Shown piece after piece: positions 25,322-34,562 of a stretch of 64,000 bases of DNA (position 1 is its first letter; every line of letters begins with the position of its first letter). Source of the DNA: Paenibacillus oleatilyticus (GTDB lineage: Bacteria; Bacillota; Bacilli; Paenibacillales; NBRC-103111); NCBI RefSeq assembly GCF_018998565.1, contig NZ_JAHNZO010000035.1, forward strand, positions 1 to 64,000, given 5' to 3'. The notes below the pieces were generated by a model that had not been told where the DNA came from, searched no databases, and worked only from the letters and a program-made list of their open reading frames with translations. The position numbers were made by a program, and so were the translations under genes.

Positions 25322-26737
25322 ATGAGAGTTGTTTGCATAGGAGCAGGTTATGTCGGCAGCGTTACCGGAGCGGCTTTTGCTGCGCTCGGTTATCAGACGA
25401 CCGTCATTGATATCGATCAATCCAAGGTGCAGGCGATTAACGAAGGCAAGAGCCCGATCTTCGAGCCCGGATTGGACACCCTGACTAAAACGTATGCCGG
25501 GGTGACGCTAAACGCTTCGGTCGAGTACGATGCGGTAGCGGAAGCCGATGTCGTGTTTATCGGCGTAGGTACGCCGTCAAGACCGGACGGGAGCGCTGAT
25601 CTGAAATATATCGAAGGAGCGGCTGTCAACATTGCCAAAACTATAAAGCCTGACGGTTATACGGTCATTGTCAATAAATCGACTGTTCCCGTCGGAACGG
25701 CCGAGCATGTCAGCGCCATCGTCGAAGAGCATTCGGGGCTGAAAAGCAACGTCCACTTCAGCGTCATCAGCAATCCGGAATTTTTAAGAGAAGGCTATGC
25801 GGTAGAAGACGTATTTTTGCCGGACCGGATCGTGATCGGGACTTTGAACGAACGGGCAAGAACGATCATGAGAGAGTTGTACAGCAAGCTCGTCGATATG
25901 GAGCAGCCTTACGAAATTATTCGCCAGCTCGGCTTCAACCCGCAGCGTGAGAGCGGTCTGCCCGTTTATTTCGAGACGGATACCCGCAGCGCCGAGATGA
26001 TCAAATACGCGTCCAATGCTTTTTTGGCCGTCAAAATCAGCTATATCAACGAAGTCGCCCGTTTATGCGAGGCCATGCAAGCCAACGTGCTGGAGGTATC
26101 CAAAGGCATGGGCTTGGATTCGCGGATCGGCAACAAATTTTTGCAGGTATCCAGCGGTTGGAGCGGAAGCTGCTTCCCGAAAGATACGGCGGAATTTTTG
26201 GCTGCCAGCCGGAAACACGGTCGCGAGCTTAATGTAGTGAAAGCCGCCATGGAATCGAACTTGGAAATGCACGCGTATATTGTGGAAAAAGTGAAGAAAA
26301 AATTAGGGACGCTTTACGGCAAGACGATCGGCGTTCTGGGCCTTACGTTCAAGCCCAACACGGACGATACGCGCCATACGCAAGCAAGCTTCATCATCAG
26401 AGGCATGATCAACCAAGGGGCGAGCGTCAAGGTGCATGATCCGCAAGGAATGGAGATGTTCCATATCTTCAATCCGAACTTGGCGGTAACGTACTGCCAT
26501 GCGGCGGAAGAAGTGGCGGACCAATCGGATGCCATTGTGCTGCTGACGCATTGGGAAGATTACGCCCTGCTGAATTGGAGCGATATGGGCAGCCGTATGA
26601 ATCATAAATACGTACTCGATACCAGAAACTTCCTGTCGGCCGGAATGATGACCCAGCTAGGTTATCATTACGAGGGCATCGGTATCGGAAATTCCCAAGA
26701 GCACCGTCAGTACCGAGCCTTGTCCGAGGTCATATAA
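25322..26737 (+). CDS. ugd: UDP-glucose 6-dehydrogenase
   Basis: 471 aa, ATG behind AAGGAGG. N-terminal Rossmann IGAGYVGSVTG, KSTVPVGTAEHV, ISNPEFLREGYAVEDVFLPDRIVIG, and catalytic Cys284 in SGSCFPKDT, then the C-terminal UDP-binding domain with GLTFKPNTDDTR. It oxidises UDP-glucose to UDP-glucuronate in two NAD-dependent steps. Together with galU and the decarboxylase it forms a complete UDP-Glc to UDP-GlcA to UDP-Xyl supply line. All key residues are present. Confidence 0.95.
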   Translation: MRVVCIGAGYVGSVTGAAFAALGYQTTVIDIDQSKVQAINEGKSPIFEPGLDTLTKTYAGVTLNASVEYDAVAEADVVFIGVGTPSRPDGSADLKYIEGAAVNIAKTIKPDGYTVIVNKSTVPVGTAEHVSAIVEEHSGLKSNVHFSVISNPEFLREGYAVEDVFLPDRIVIGTLNERARTIMRELYSKLVDMEQPYEIIRQLGFNPQRESGLPVYFETDTRSAEMIKYASNAFLAVKISYINEVARLCEAMQANVLEVSKGMGLDSRIGNKFLQVSSGWSGSCFPKDTAEFLAASRKHGRELNVVKAAMESNLEMHAYIVEKVKKKLGTLYGKTIGVLGLTFKPNTDDTRHTQASFIIRGMINQGASVKVHDPQGMEMFHIFNPNLAVTYCHAAEEVADQSDAIVLLTHWEDYALLNWSDMGSRMNHKYVLDTRNFLSAGMMTQLGYHYEGIGIGNSQEHRQYRALSEVI

Positions 26738-26760
26738 GAGCTAACATTCGGAGGTAGGGT

Positions 26761-27489
26761 ATGGATTTTGTATATTATATCCGGGTAGTGAGAAGAAAAC
26801 TGCTGTGGATTGTCTCATTTGTGCTTATTGCCTGCTTGACTTCATTTTATGTCACATATAAAGTTCTTCCCCCCTCTTACGAGTCGTCCGTCAGGCTCAT
26901 CGTCAACAGCGGAGACAAGCTGGACTTGGGTGCGGTCAATACCAACATCTTGTTAATTAACACGTTCAAGGAATTGATTAAATCTCCGACCGTGCTTAAC
27001 AAAACGGTATCCGAATACCCCGATCTGAAGCTGTCCGCCGAGGATTTGTCCAAGAAGCTGAAGGTCAGCTCGTCCAAGGACTCTCAGCTGCTGACCATTT
27101 CCATTACGAAAAGCTCTTACGAGTACGGCAATCAGATTGTAAATGCCGTCGCCAAAGTGTTCCAATCGCAGGTTGCGAACATTATGCAGGTGCACAACAT
27201 TTACATTCTCCCGGACGGGCCGGCGGACGGCGAAGCGCCGAAAGCGACCTCGAAGCTGCTGATTAACGTCTTGTTGGCGTTTGTCGTATCGCTGCTGCTG
27301 TCGGTAGGTTTTATTATCGCAAGGGAAACGCTTGACGATACGATCAAAAACCCGGCTGTCTTGGAAGCCGAGCTCGGCTTGATCCCCTTAGGCAACGTAT
27401 CCGTCACGACCAAGAAAGATTGGAAGCGGCGGGAAGCGAAAACAATGAATCGAAAAGTTGGTGATCCGACGTATGCCAAGCTCAGTTAA
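26761..27489 (+). CDS. Wzz/YveK-type chain-length or BY-kinase modulator protein
   Basis: 242 aa; GGAGGT precedes the ATG. Two membrane helices (about residues 13-33 and 170-192) frame an extracytoplasmic loop, with a cytoplasmic C-terminal tail of about 50 residues, the layout of Gram-positive CapA/YveK/EpsA modulators. The typical PPSYES-type motif and LDDTIKNPAVLEAELGLIPLG, next to the second helix, are present. It should sit in the membrane and activate the kinase-like protein encoded next, controlling EPS polymerisation. It overlaps that gene by 17 bases. Confidence 0.9.
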   Translation: MDFVYYIRVVRRKLLWIVSFVLIACLTSFYVTYKVLPPSYESSVRLIVNSGDKLDLGAVNTNILLINTFKELIKSPTVLNKTVSEYPDLKLSAEDLSKKLKVSSSKDSQLLTISITKSSYEYGNQIVNAVAKVFQSQVANIMQVHNIYILPDGPADGEAPKATSKLLINVLLAFVVSLLLSVGFIIARETLDDTIKNPAVLEAELGLIPLGNVSVTTKKDWKRREAKTMNRKVGDPTYAKLS

Positions 27490-28120
27490 TACCGCTTTAA
27501 TTACGCTAACGAATCCTAAGGCGCAAGCCTCCGAAGATTACAAGTCCATTCGTACGAAGCTGGAGTATTCGTTTCGCATGAATGAAACCAAGAACATCAT
27601 CTTGATTTCTTCGATCAAGCCCAGGGAAGGGAAATCGCAGTTGACGGCTAATCTGGCCGTCTCCTTCGCCCAAGCCGGCAAACGGGTCCTGTTGATTGAT
27701 GCGAACCTTCGCGAACCGGTGCAGCACCACTATTTTCACATCTCTAACGAAGAGGGGCTTTCCAACCTTTTGACGGGACAGCTGCCGCTAAAAAATGCCG
27801 TCGTGCGTACCCATATCGAAGGGCTAAGCGTCATTCCGGCGGGAGAAGTTACGGGATTGCATCCGACGGAGCTGCTGGCTTCGGAAACGCTTGGGTTGAC
27901 CTTGCGTCAGCTCGCCGGCGAATTCGACCTCGTATTTATCGATTCGCCTGCTGCGGAGTGGACGACGGACAGCTTGATGCTGGCGGCCCAGTGCGACGGC
28001 GTGGTGCTCGTCGCCAAGCATAAAACCGTAAAATTGGACGAAGTGCGGAAATGGAAGAAAAACCACGAGCAAGTGAATGCTCGTTTAATCGGATTTGTGT
28101 TTATGGAATCAGAAATGTAG
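27473..28120 (+). CDS. BY-kinase (CpsD/EpsB/YwqD)-like ATPase lacking a tyrosine cluster
   Basis: 215 aa from ATG 27473 inside the end of the preceding gene, with GGTGAT 7 bases upstream. It has ASEDYKSIRTKLEYS, which opens all these proteins, Walker A SSIKPREGKSQ, Walker A' VLLIDANLREP and Walker B VFIDSPAAE. Two oddities: the A' motif has N where most have D (DAD), and the protein ends in FVFMESEM without the usual C-terminal run of tyrosines. Autophosphorylation of a tail is therefore not possible in the usual way; it may act as a simple ATPase partner of the modulator. Confidence 0.82.
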   Translation: MPSSVNTALITLTNPKAQASEDYKSIRTKLEYSFRMNETKNIILISSIKPREGKSQLTANLAVSFAQAGKRVLLIDANLREPVQHHYFHISNEEGLSNLLTGQLPLKNAVVRTHIEGLSVIPAGEVTGLHPTELLASETLGLTLRQLAGEFDLVFIDSPAAEWTTDSLMLAAQCDGVVLVAKHKTVKLDEVRKWKKNHEQVNARLIGFVFMESEM

Positions 28121-28141
28121 ATACGTTTTAAAAGGAGCAGT

Positions 28142-29575
28142 ATGAAGATACCTTTGCAAAAGACCGCGGGATGGTTGCAAGTTCCGGCATGGATGTGGCT
28201 CGCCTTCGTTGTTTCGGTAGGGGTCGGCTTTTTTAGCTCGATCCTTGATAAACAGCTGGCCGTTCAATTAACGATCATCCTATCCGTATTTTTTCCGGCC
28301 CTGATTATGGCGGAGACCGATTCGAAGTGGTTAATTCCTTATATCTTGTTCGTATGGGCGGTTAACCCGGAAATACGCAGGTTGTTTGAATGGTACCACA
28401 ACGAATATCATCCGGTTTCTTTGTTTAGCGTATTGCCGCTGCTGGTCACTTTGACGGTCATCATCCCGATTGTGCGGAGACGCTGGGAGATGACGCCCGT
28501 GATCCGAAACGTACTGATCTTGTTTTTAATCGCCTTGATTTACGGGCTTGCGATCGGGATGATACGGAACGGGTTTGCCAGCCTGTTCGATTTTGCGAAT
28601 TATATTGTCCCTTTGCTGTTTTTAGTGTATGCCGAGCTCCGCTCTCACGGACATGCGGAGCGCCGTTTGTGGATGAAATCGTATGTGAATATCGCTTTGC
28701 TTGTGGCCGTCTACGGCATCATTCAATTTTTTGTCGTTCCGCCCTGGGACGCTTTTTGGATGAACGAAGTGGAGATGTCGACAAACGGGCTGCCTGTGCC
28801 TTACGAAATCCGCGTCTTTTCTTCCCTGAACTCGCCGGGTCCGGCGGGCATGTTCATGTCCGTCGCCTTGATGGCTATGCTGGTCGAGAAAGAGTGGCGG
28901 GGCTTCATGGGATGGCTAGGCGTGCCTGTCATGGCTTTGGGACTGATCATTACGTTGGTAAGAGCGTCCTGGGTGACGATGGTGGTGGCGATTTTGCTCT
29001 ACCTGATACTGAGCAATGCCAAGAGACGCGCGCAGGGCTTATTGTTGATCTCTGCGATTGCCATATTGGGCGTTGGTCTTATCCCGGTCGTTCCAGGCGG
29101 GGACAAACTGGTCGAACGGTTCCAGTCGCTCGGCAATATCAATGACGACTATTCGTATAACGATCGGATGGAATTCACGGCAAATATGATTCCGAAGCTG
29201 CTTGGGAATCCGTTCGGCGAGGGGCTTGGCAGCGTAGGAACAGGGACGAAATTGGAAAATGGCGGACAATTGGGGCAGTATGGGAACTTTGACAACGGCT
29301 TTTTCGCTTTGTTTTTAACCTTTGGATTTTTTGGCGCCATTGTGTTTTTTAGAGCCATATGGCTGTATGCGAAACAGTTGTTCCGCTCGCTCAAAACAGC
29401 CGGTCAAGCCGATCAAAAATACGTTCGGCTGGCGCTTTGCGTCTTGATCAGTGCCGTATGCTACTTAACATTCGAAAATAGAATGTCAGGGATTGGAGCA
29501 GCCATTGTATGGTTTGTCGCCGCTTTAGGGATTAAGCCTCTTCCGGCTATCGAACGAATTGAGGAGAGAAAATGA
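28142..29575 (+). CDS. O-antigen ligase/polymerase-like membrane protein (Wzy 1)
   Basis: 477 aa, ATG behind AAAAGGAG. About ten to twelve hydrophobic helices with a large loop containing VPPWDAFWMNEVEM and EIRVFSSLNSPGPAGMF, and a later periplasm-side loop with DRMEFTANMIPKLLGNPFGEGLG, as in Wzy/WaaL-type proteins. It should join lipid-linked EPS repeat units outside the membrane. It is clearly a paralogue of the protein at 34563 (same PPWDAFWM and NSPGPAG segments). It overlaps the flippase gene by 4 bases. Confidence 0.82.
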   Translation: MKIPLQKTAGWLQVPAWMWLAFVVSVGVGFFSSILDKQLAVQLTIILSVFFPALIMAETDSKWLIPYILFVWAVNPEIRRLFEWYHNEYHPVSLFSVLPLLVTLTVIIPIVRRRWEMTPVIRNVLILFLIALIYGLAIGMIRNGFASLFDFANYIVPLLFLVYAELRSHGHAERRLWMKSYVNIALLVAVYGIIQFFVVPPWDAFWMNEVEMSTNGLPVPYEIRVFSSLNSPGPAGMFMSVALMAMLVEKEWRGFMGWLGVPVMALGLIITLVRASWVTMVVAILLYLILSNAKRRAQGLLLISAIAILGVGLIPVVPGGDKLVERFQSLGNINDDYSYNDRMEFTANMIPKLLGNPFGEGLGSVGTGTKLENGGQLGQYGNFDNGFFALFLTFGFFGAIVFFRAIWLYAKQLFRSLKTAGQADQKYVRLALCVLISAVCYLTFENRMSGIGAAIVWFVAALGIKPLPAIERIEERK

Positions 29576-30966
29576 ACAGTTTCATGTCCTTGTTTCGCAA
29601 GGGATTGGATATTTCCAACGTCTATGGCTTGGTCAAAAGCCTGTTTACCAGAAAAGACAGTACGGCCAGCTCGATCAGCACGGTTACCGTGACCATGCTG
29701 ATCTTTCTGTTGAATTTGATCACCGGCATCCTGACGGCCAGATATCTCGGTCCGGTCGGCAAAGGCGAGCTTTCCGCGATGACGCTCTGGTTTATTTTTT
29801 TGGCCGGTATGCTGATGCTGGGGCTTCCTTCCGCGCTGTTGTTTAATTTAAAGAAGCGCCAGGAGGATTCCCCAGGGCTGTATGTAGCGGGAGTGCTGTT
29901 ATGTCTGGCGACCGGCTGCGCGGCTTTGTTGATAGGCTTCGCCGGTATCCCTTATTGGCTGCACGGCTACTCTCCGGAAGTGGTTCGATACGCACAATGG
30001 TTTATGTTGGCTTCGCCCGTATTGCTTTTAGAATATATAAATAACTCGGTTTTGCAGGCAAGGGGGGAATTTACACTTTTTAATAAATTGCGTATTTTAC
30101 CCCATATCGGGACCGTACTGATCCTTCTCGTCTTAATATTCACGAACAAGCTGACGCCCTTCAGCGGAGCTGTTGCTTATGCGCTGCCGACCATTCCCAT
30201 TACCTTGGGGCTGACGGTGCGGTTGCTGTGGCGGTATCTTCCTCGCTTGAAACAGATGAATCAGTCCGTCCGCCATCTTGTTTCCTACAGCCTCCGGTCT
30301 TCCGGCGTCGATGTTATGGGCACGTTGATCATGTATATGGATCAGGTCGTCGTCATCATGCTGCTGTCCCCTTCCAATCTGGGGCTGTATCTGGTCGCGG
30401 TCAGTCTGGCCAAAGTGGTCAATGTGATTCAAACCTCGTTGGCTTTGGTCGTCTTTCCCAAAGCGTCGGGCCTCCAAAAGGAGGAAGCGATTGAGCTCGT
30501 CAAAAAAGTGTTCCGCATCAGCGTATTCGTCACCTTGATCGTAGCGCTTCTTTTTATGTTTATCGGACCTTTGGTATTGAACTTGTTGTATGGCTCGCAG
30601 TATCACGAAGCGGTCAGCATCTTCCGGATTCTGCTGCTGGAGGTTGTCATCGGAGGCGGCACGTTAATTTTGTCGCAAGCGTTTATGTCTGTCGGAAAAC
30701 CCGGCATTTGCTCGATCCAACAATTGATCGGTCTTTCCGTGAGCCTTGTGCTTATGGTGCTGCTTGTTCCCAGATATGGCTTGCTTTTTACCGGAATATC
30801 GCTGCTCGCCGCAACCTGCGTTCGCTTTGTATTCATACTGAGTCAATACAAGTTTACTTTAAAAACTACAATTCCACGCCTGCTCATCACTCGTGACGAT
30901 ATCCAATGGTTGTTGCGCCAAGTGAATCTGGGAAGCCACGTAACGAAACAAACAAATGATGCGTGA
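29572..30966 (+). CDS. polysaccharide flippase (Wzx 1)
   Basis: 464 aa, start in an ATGA overlap with the polymerase gene. Twelve to fourteen membrane helices; LLNLITGILTARYLGPVGKGELSA is the standard opening of the MVF/Wzx oligosaccharide flippase family. It moves lipid-linked repeat units across the membrane. Paralogous to the protein at 36000 (ARYLGPVG-GE-SA, DQVVV-ML, LGLYLVA-SLA). Overlap with the partner polymerase suggests fixed pairing. Confidence 0.88.
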   Translation: MNSFMSLFRKGLDISNVYGLVKSLFTRKDSTASSISTVTVTMLIFLLNLITGILTARYLGPVGKGELSAMTLWFIFLAGMLMLGLPSALLFNLKKRQEDSPGLYVAGVLLCLATGCAALLIGFAGIPYWLHGYSPEVVRYAQWFMLASPVLLLEYINNSVLQARGEFTLFNKLRILPHIGTVLILLVLIFTNKLTPFSGAVAYALPTIPITLGLTVRLLWRYLPRLKQMNQSVRHLVSYSLRSSGVDVMGTLIMYMDQVVVIMLLSPSNLGLYLVAVSLAKVVNVIQTSLALVVFPKASGLQKEEAIELVKKVFRISVFVTLIVALLFMFIGPLVLNLLYGSQYHEAVSIFRILLLEVVIGGGTLILSQAFMSVGKPGICSIQQLIGLSVSLVLMVLLVPRYGLLFTGISLLAATCVRFVFILSQYKFTLKTTIPRLLITRDDIQWLLRQVNLGSHVTKQTNDA

Positions 30967-31014
30967 AGGTCTCAAGAGGAGTGGTATTACTGGAGAAAGG
31001 ATGGAAAAATCGCC

Positions 31015-32169
31015 ATGCTTCGGGTTGCCTATTTGGATCATACGGCCAAGTGGAGTGGAGGAGAAGTCGCGCTGTACAACCTTCTTACGAATATGGACTC
31101 AACGGTCCATCCTTTGGTCATTCTTGCCGAGGAAGGACCGCTGGCCGAAAAGCTGCGGGAAAAAGGTATCGACGTTAGAGTCATCCTGCTCAATGACAAA
31201 ACGAGGAACCGGAATCGGAACAAACTGGACATGCATTTATTCGTCTCCGTTCTTGAGTTTTTCCAGTACGGGTTGAAAATCGGCAAATTGCTGAAAAAGG
31301 AAAAAGTATCGTGCGTACACACCAACTCGTTGAAATCGGCCATCTATGGGGCAATCGCGGCCAAAAGCGCCATGATTCCTCTCGTCTGGCACATTCGGGA
31401 TAACATTGCGGAGCCGTACCTGCGCCCTGTCATCGCCAAATTTATCCGCATCATGGCAAAGCTGCTGCCGAACGGCATTATAGCCAATTCCAAATCGACC
31501 ATGTCTTCCCTGCATCTGTCCGAAGCGCAAAGCGTTAAAACGCTGGTTGCCTATTCGTCGTACAACGGCCCGATTGGATCGATGCTCGAAGCTTCGAACC
31601 GGAAGCAGTTTGTCATTTTGCTCGTAGGCCGGCTGGACGAATGGAAAGGGCAGCATGTCCTGCTCGATGCCGCGAAGCGGTTCAAGCAGCAGCCGGAGGT
31701 CCGGTTTTGGCTGGCCGGCGACGCCTTGTTCGGCAACGACGGATACAAAAAGCGGCTGCAGCAGTTTATTGAGGATCACGGTTTAACGAATGTGATGATG
31801 CTTGGGCATGTCGAGCATATCCAGTCATTGATGCAGCAAGCCGATCTGTTGGTTCACACCTCCATTATGCCGGAGCCGTTCGGGCAGGTCATTGTGGAAG
31901 GAATGGCGAACGGCTTGCCGGTCATCGCCTCGGATTTAGGGGGGCCGCGCGAGATCGTCGTGCCGCACGTCACCGGACTGCTCATTCAGCCGGGACAGCC
32001 GGAGCTGCTGAGCGAGGCCATTCAATGGATGATCGATCATCCTGAGGAACGAAGGCACATGGGGGAAATGGGCATGACGCGTGTGCGGGAACATTTCTTG
32101 ATCGAATCGACCGTCAAACGGATTACCGAATTTTATCCGATGGTCATCCGGGAGCAGAAGGTTCAGTGA
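31015..32169 (+). CDS. GT4 glycosyltransferase (tandem copy 1)
   Basis: 384 aa; GAAAGGATG lies upstream of the ATG. GT-B fold: VAYLDHTAKWSGGEVALYNLL at the N-terminus, VHTNSLKSAIYGA, FVILLVGRLDEWKGQ opening the C-terminal domain, and the EX7E motif in MPEPFGQVIVEGM. Retaining GT4 enzymes add a sugar from a nucleotide donor to the lipid-linked repeat. About 60-65% identical by eye to the next protein over its whole length, so the two arose by tandem duplication. Confidence 0.88.
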   Translation: MLRVAYLDHTAKWSGGEVALYNLLTNMDSTVHPLVILAEEGPLAEKLREKGIDVRVILLNDKTRNRNRNKLDMHLFVSVLEFFQYGLKIGKLLKKEKVSCVHTNSLKSAIYGAIAAKSAMIPLVWHIRDNIAEPYLRPVIAKFIRIMAKLLPNGIIANSKSTMSSLHLSEAQSVKTLVAYSSYNGPIGSMLEASNRKQFVILLVGRLDEWKGQHVLLDAAKRFKQQPEVRFWLAGDALFGNDGYKKRLQQFIEDHGLTNVMMLGHVEHIQSLMQQADLLVHTSIMPEPFGQVIVEGMANGLPVIASDLGGPREIVVPHVTGLLIQPGQPELLSEAIQWMIDHPEERRHMGEMGMTRVREHFLIESTVKRITEFYPMVIREQKVQ

Positions 32170-32225
32170 TGTGGGGTCGTCTTTCATTATAATTTTATAG
32201 GTAAGAAGGGAGGTTAATGTGTCGC

Positions 32226-33389
32226 ATGTACCGCGTAGCATACTTGGATCATACTGCCAGATGGAGCGGCGGTGAAGTGGCGCTGTTTAATCTGCTGACC
32301 AATCTTGATCAAACCGTAGAACCGCTAGTCGTGTTGGCAGAGGACGGACCGCTCGCAGAACGTTTAAGAGAAAAAGGAATGGACGTTCGAATTATCCATT
32401 TGGACGAGAAGGTTAGAAACAGAAATCGCAATACAATTAATTTCCAAGTATTCAGCTCTGCGATTAAAACTTATTTATACGGAAAAGCCGTCGGTAGAGT
32501 GCTTAGGGAAGAAAAAGTGGTCTGCGTTCATACGAATTCTCTGAAATCCGCCATCTACGGTGCCGTTGCCGCCAAGTCGGCCGGCATACCGCTCATTTGG
32601 CATATTCATGACATCATCGAGGCGCCGTATTTGCGAAAAATCGTCGCTTTCTTTATGAAGCTGCTGGTGAAATATTTGCCGGACGGCGTCATCGCCAACT
32701 CCAATGCAACGATGGCTACTTTGAATTTGTCGCAAGCGACGTCCAAGAAAAAAACCATTGCCTACCCTTCTTACTTCGGGCAAATCGGACGGAAGAACGA
32801 ACCGCAGCTTGAGGATAAGGACGACCGCTTTATCGTGCTGTTGGTCGGCAGGCTGGCCGATTGGAAAGGACAGCACATTTTGCTGGAAGCCGCCAAGTCC
32901 TTTGCCAAGCGGAATGTCGAGTTTTGGATCGCGGGCGATGCGCTGTTCGAGGCGGATGCGGTCTACAAGCAGCAGCTCATCCAATACATCCGTGAGAACG
33001 GTTTGTTTAACGTCAAGATGCTGGGACATGTGAACGATATTTCCCAATTGATGAGTCAAGCGGATTTGCTGGTTCACACGTCCGTCATTCCGGAGCCTTT
33101 CGGCCAGGTGATCGTCGAAGGCATGGCGGTCGGGCTTCCGGTCATCGCTTCCAATGCGGGAGGGCCCCGGGAGATCGTGCTGAACGAAGAAACCGGATTG
33201 CTCATACCGCCGGGAAAGGCGGAGCGCCTAATTGAGGCCATTCAGTGGATGATCGAGCATCCGGAAGAGCGCAAGGAAATGGGCGAGAAGGCCATGAACC
33301 GGGTGAAGGAGCTGTTCCTGATCGAACATACGGTTCAAAAAATTACGTCGTTCTATCCTCAAGTCATCAGCGGAAGAATAAAAATATAA
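32226..33389 (+). CDS. GT4 glycosyltransferase (tandem copy 2)
   Basis: 387 aa from ATG 32226, which aligns with the start of the upstream copy (M-x-RVAYLDHTA); an in-frame ATG at 32217 is only 3 bases after GGGAGG. The same motifs as copy 1 recur: ARWSGGEVALFNLLTN, CVHTNSLKSAIYGAVAAKSA, LLVGRLADWKGQ, EX7E in IPEPFGQVIVEGM. Different sequence between the domains suggests a different acceptor or donor. A TATAAT at 32188 might give an internal promoter but lacks a -35. Confidence 0.88.
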   Translation: MYRVAYLDHTARWSGGEVALFNLLTNLDQTVEPLVVLAEDGPLAERLREKGMDVRIIHLDEKVRNRNRNTINFQVFSSAIKTYLYGKAVGRVLREEKVVCVHTNSLKSAIYGAVAAKSAGIPLIWHIHDIIEAPYLRKIVAFFMKLLVKYLPDGVIANSNATMATLNLSQATSKKKTIAYPSYFGQIGRKNEPQLEDKDDRFIVLLVGRLADWKGQHILLEAAKSFAKRNVEFWIAGDALFEADAVYKQQLIQYIRENGLFNVKMLGHVNDISQLMSQADLLVHTSVIPEPFGQVIVEGMAVGLPVIASNAGGPREIVLNEETGLLIPPGKAERLIEAIQWMIEHPEERKEMGEKAMNRVKELFLIEHTVQKITSFYPQVISGRIKI

Positions 33390-33404
33390 AGGAGGCCTTC
33401 GGAA

Positions 33405-34538
33405 TTGAAAGTAGCGCTTGTTCACGATCTGCTCACGCAGATGGGCGGAGCCGAGCGGGTTCTTGCCGTTCTGCATCAGATGTATCCCGAAGCCCCGATC
33501 TACACGTTAGCCGCCAATTTTGACAAAATGATGCACGACTTGAAGGGCGCCGACATCCGGACAACATGGGCCCAGAAAATTCCCGGGATCGAAGCCAATT
33601 TCAAGAAGCTGCTGCCGCTCTATCCCTTTGCTCTTCAGCAAATGGATTTTAGCGAATACGATGTCGTCATCTCGTCCAGCTTCGCTTTTGTAAAAGGAAT
33701 CAAGGTTCCGAAAGAAACGTTCCATCTATGCTACTGCCATACCCCAATGAGGTTTGCGTGGGATTTTGAAACGTACATCTCGCGGGAATCCTATTCGCCT
33801 CTCATCAAAAACGGGCTGCGGTTTTATGTGAAATATTTGAAATACTGGGACCGGAAAACGGCTGGCCGGGTGAGTGAGTACATCGCGAATTCCACGATCG
33901 TGAAAGAACGAATTCAGAATTGTTACCGCAGGGAGTCCAGCGTCATCTTCCCCCCGGTCGAAACGGATCGTTACCGGATCTCGGAGCAGGTGGACGATTT
34001 TTATTTGATCGTCTCGCGTCTTATCCCTTACAAAAGAATCGATCTGGCGGTGGAGGCGTTCAATCAACTCGGCGCCAAGCTGTACGTGGTCGGCGGCGGG
34101 CCCGATCTGGAGCGGCTTCGCGGCATGGCCAAAAGCAACGTTCAATTTTTGGGCCGGCTGGAGGACGAGGAAGTCGCCAAGCTGATGTCGCAGTGCCGGG
34201 CATTTATTTTTCCCGGAGAAGAAGATTTCGGCATTACGCCGCTTGAAGTCAACGCCGCGGGCCGGCCGGTTATCGCCTACAAGGGAGGCGGAGCGCTCGA
34301 TACGATCCGTCCGCCGCTTAACGGCGTCTATTTCGAGCAGCCGAATGCGGCTTCGTTGGCCGAGGCCGTCAGGCAGTGCGAGCGCATGACCTGGAACCCG
34401 GAGCTGATTCGGGCGCACGCGGAGAAATTCAACGTCGACCGGTTTAAAAACGAGTTCGACCAGCATTTGCAAACGAAATATCGCGCATTTCTGGAAAGCA
34501 CGAAGCAAAGAAAGTCCGTTGGCGTTTCGCTGTCTTAA
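33405..34538 (+). CDS. GT4 glycosyltransferase (WbaZ-like)
   Basis: 377 aa from TTG 33405 behind AAAGGAGG. KVALVHDLLTQMGGAERVL and CYCHTPMRFAWDFE are typical of the WbaZ-type mannosyltransferase group; EX7E lies in EEDFGITPLEVNAAG. With ManC (GDP-mannose) in the same operon, a mannosyl transfer is plausible but not proven. Cytosolic or membrane-associated. Confidence 0.87.
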   Translation: MKVALVHDLLTQMGGAERVLAVLHQMYPEAPIYTLAANFDKMMHDLKGADIRTTWAQKIPGIEANFKKLLPLYPFALQQMDFSEYDVVISSSFAFVKGIKVPKETFHLCYCHTPMRFAWDFETYISRESYSPLIKNGLRFYVKYLKYWDRKTAGRVSEYIANSTIVKERIQNCYRRESSVIFPPVETDRYRISEQVDDFYLIVSRLIPYKRIDLAVEAFNQLGAKLYVVGGGPDLERLRGMAKSNVQFLGRLEDEEVAKLMSQCRAFIFPGEEDFGITPLEVNAAGRPVIAYKGGGALDTIRPPLNGVYFEQPNAASLAEAVRQCERMTWNPELIRAHAEKFNVDRFKNEFDQHLQTKYRAFLESTKQRKSVGVSLS

Positions 34539-34562
34539 AGACGCTGTAGGAGGAACGGCCAA

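Noticed and set aside
32188..32193. Internal EPS promoter before the second GT4 gene
   Set aside because: TATAAT is present, but no -35 at 16-18 bp and no terminator before it.
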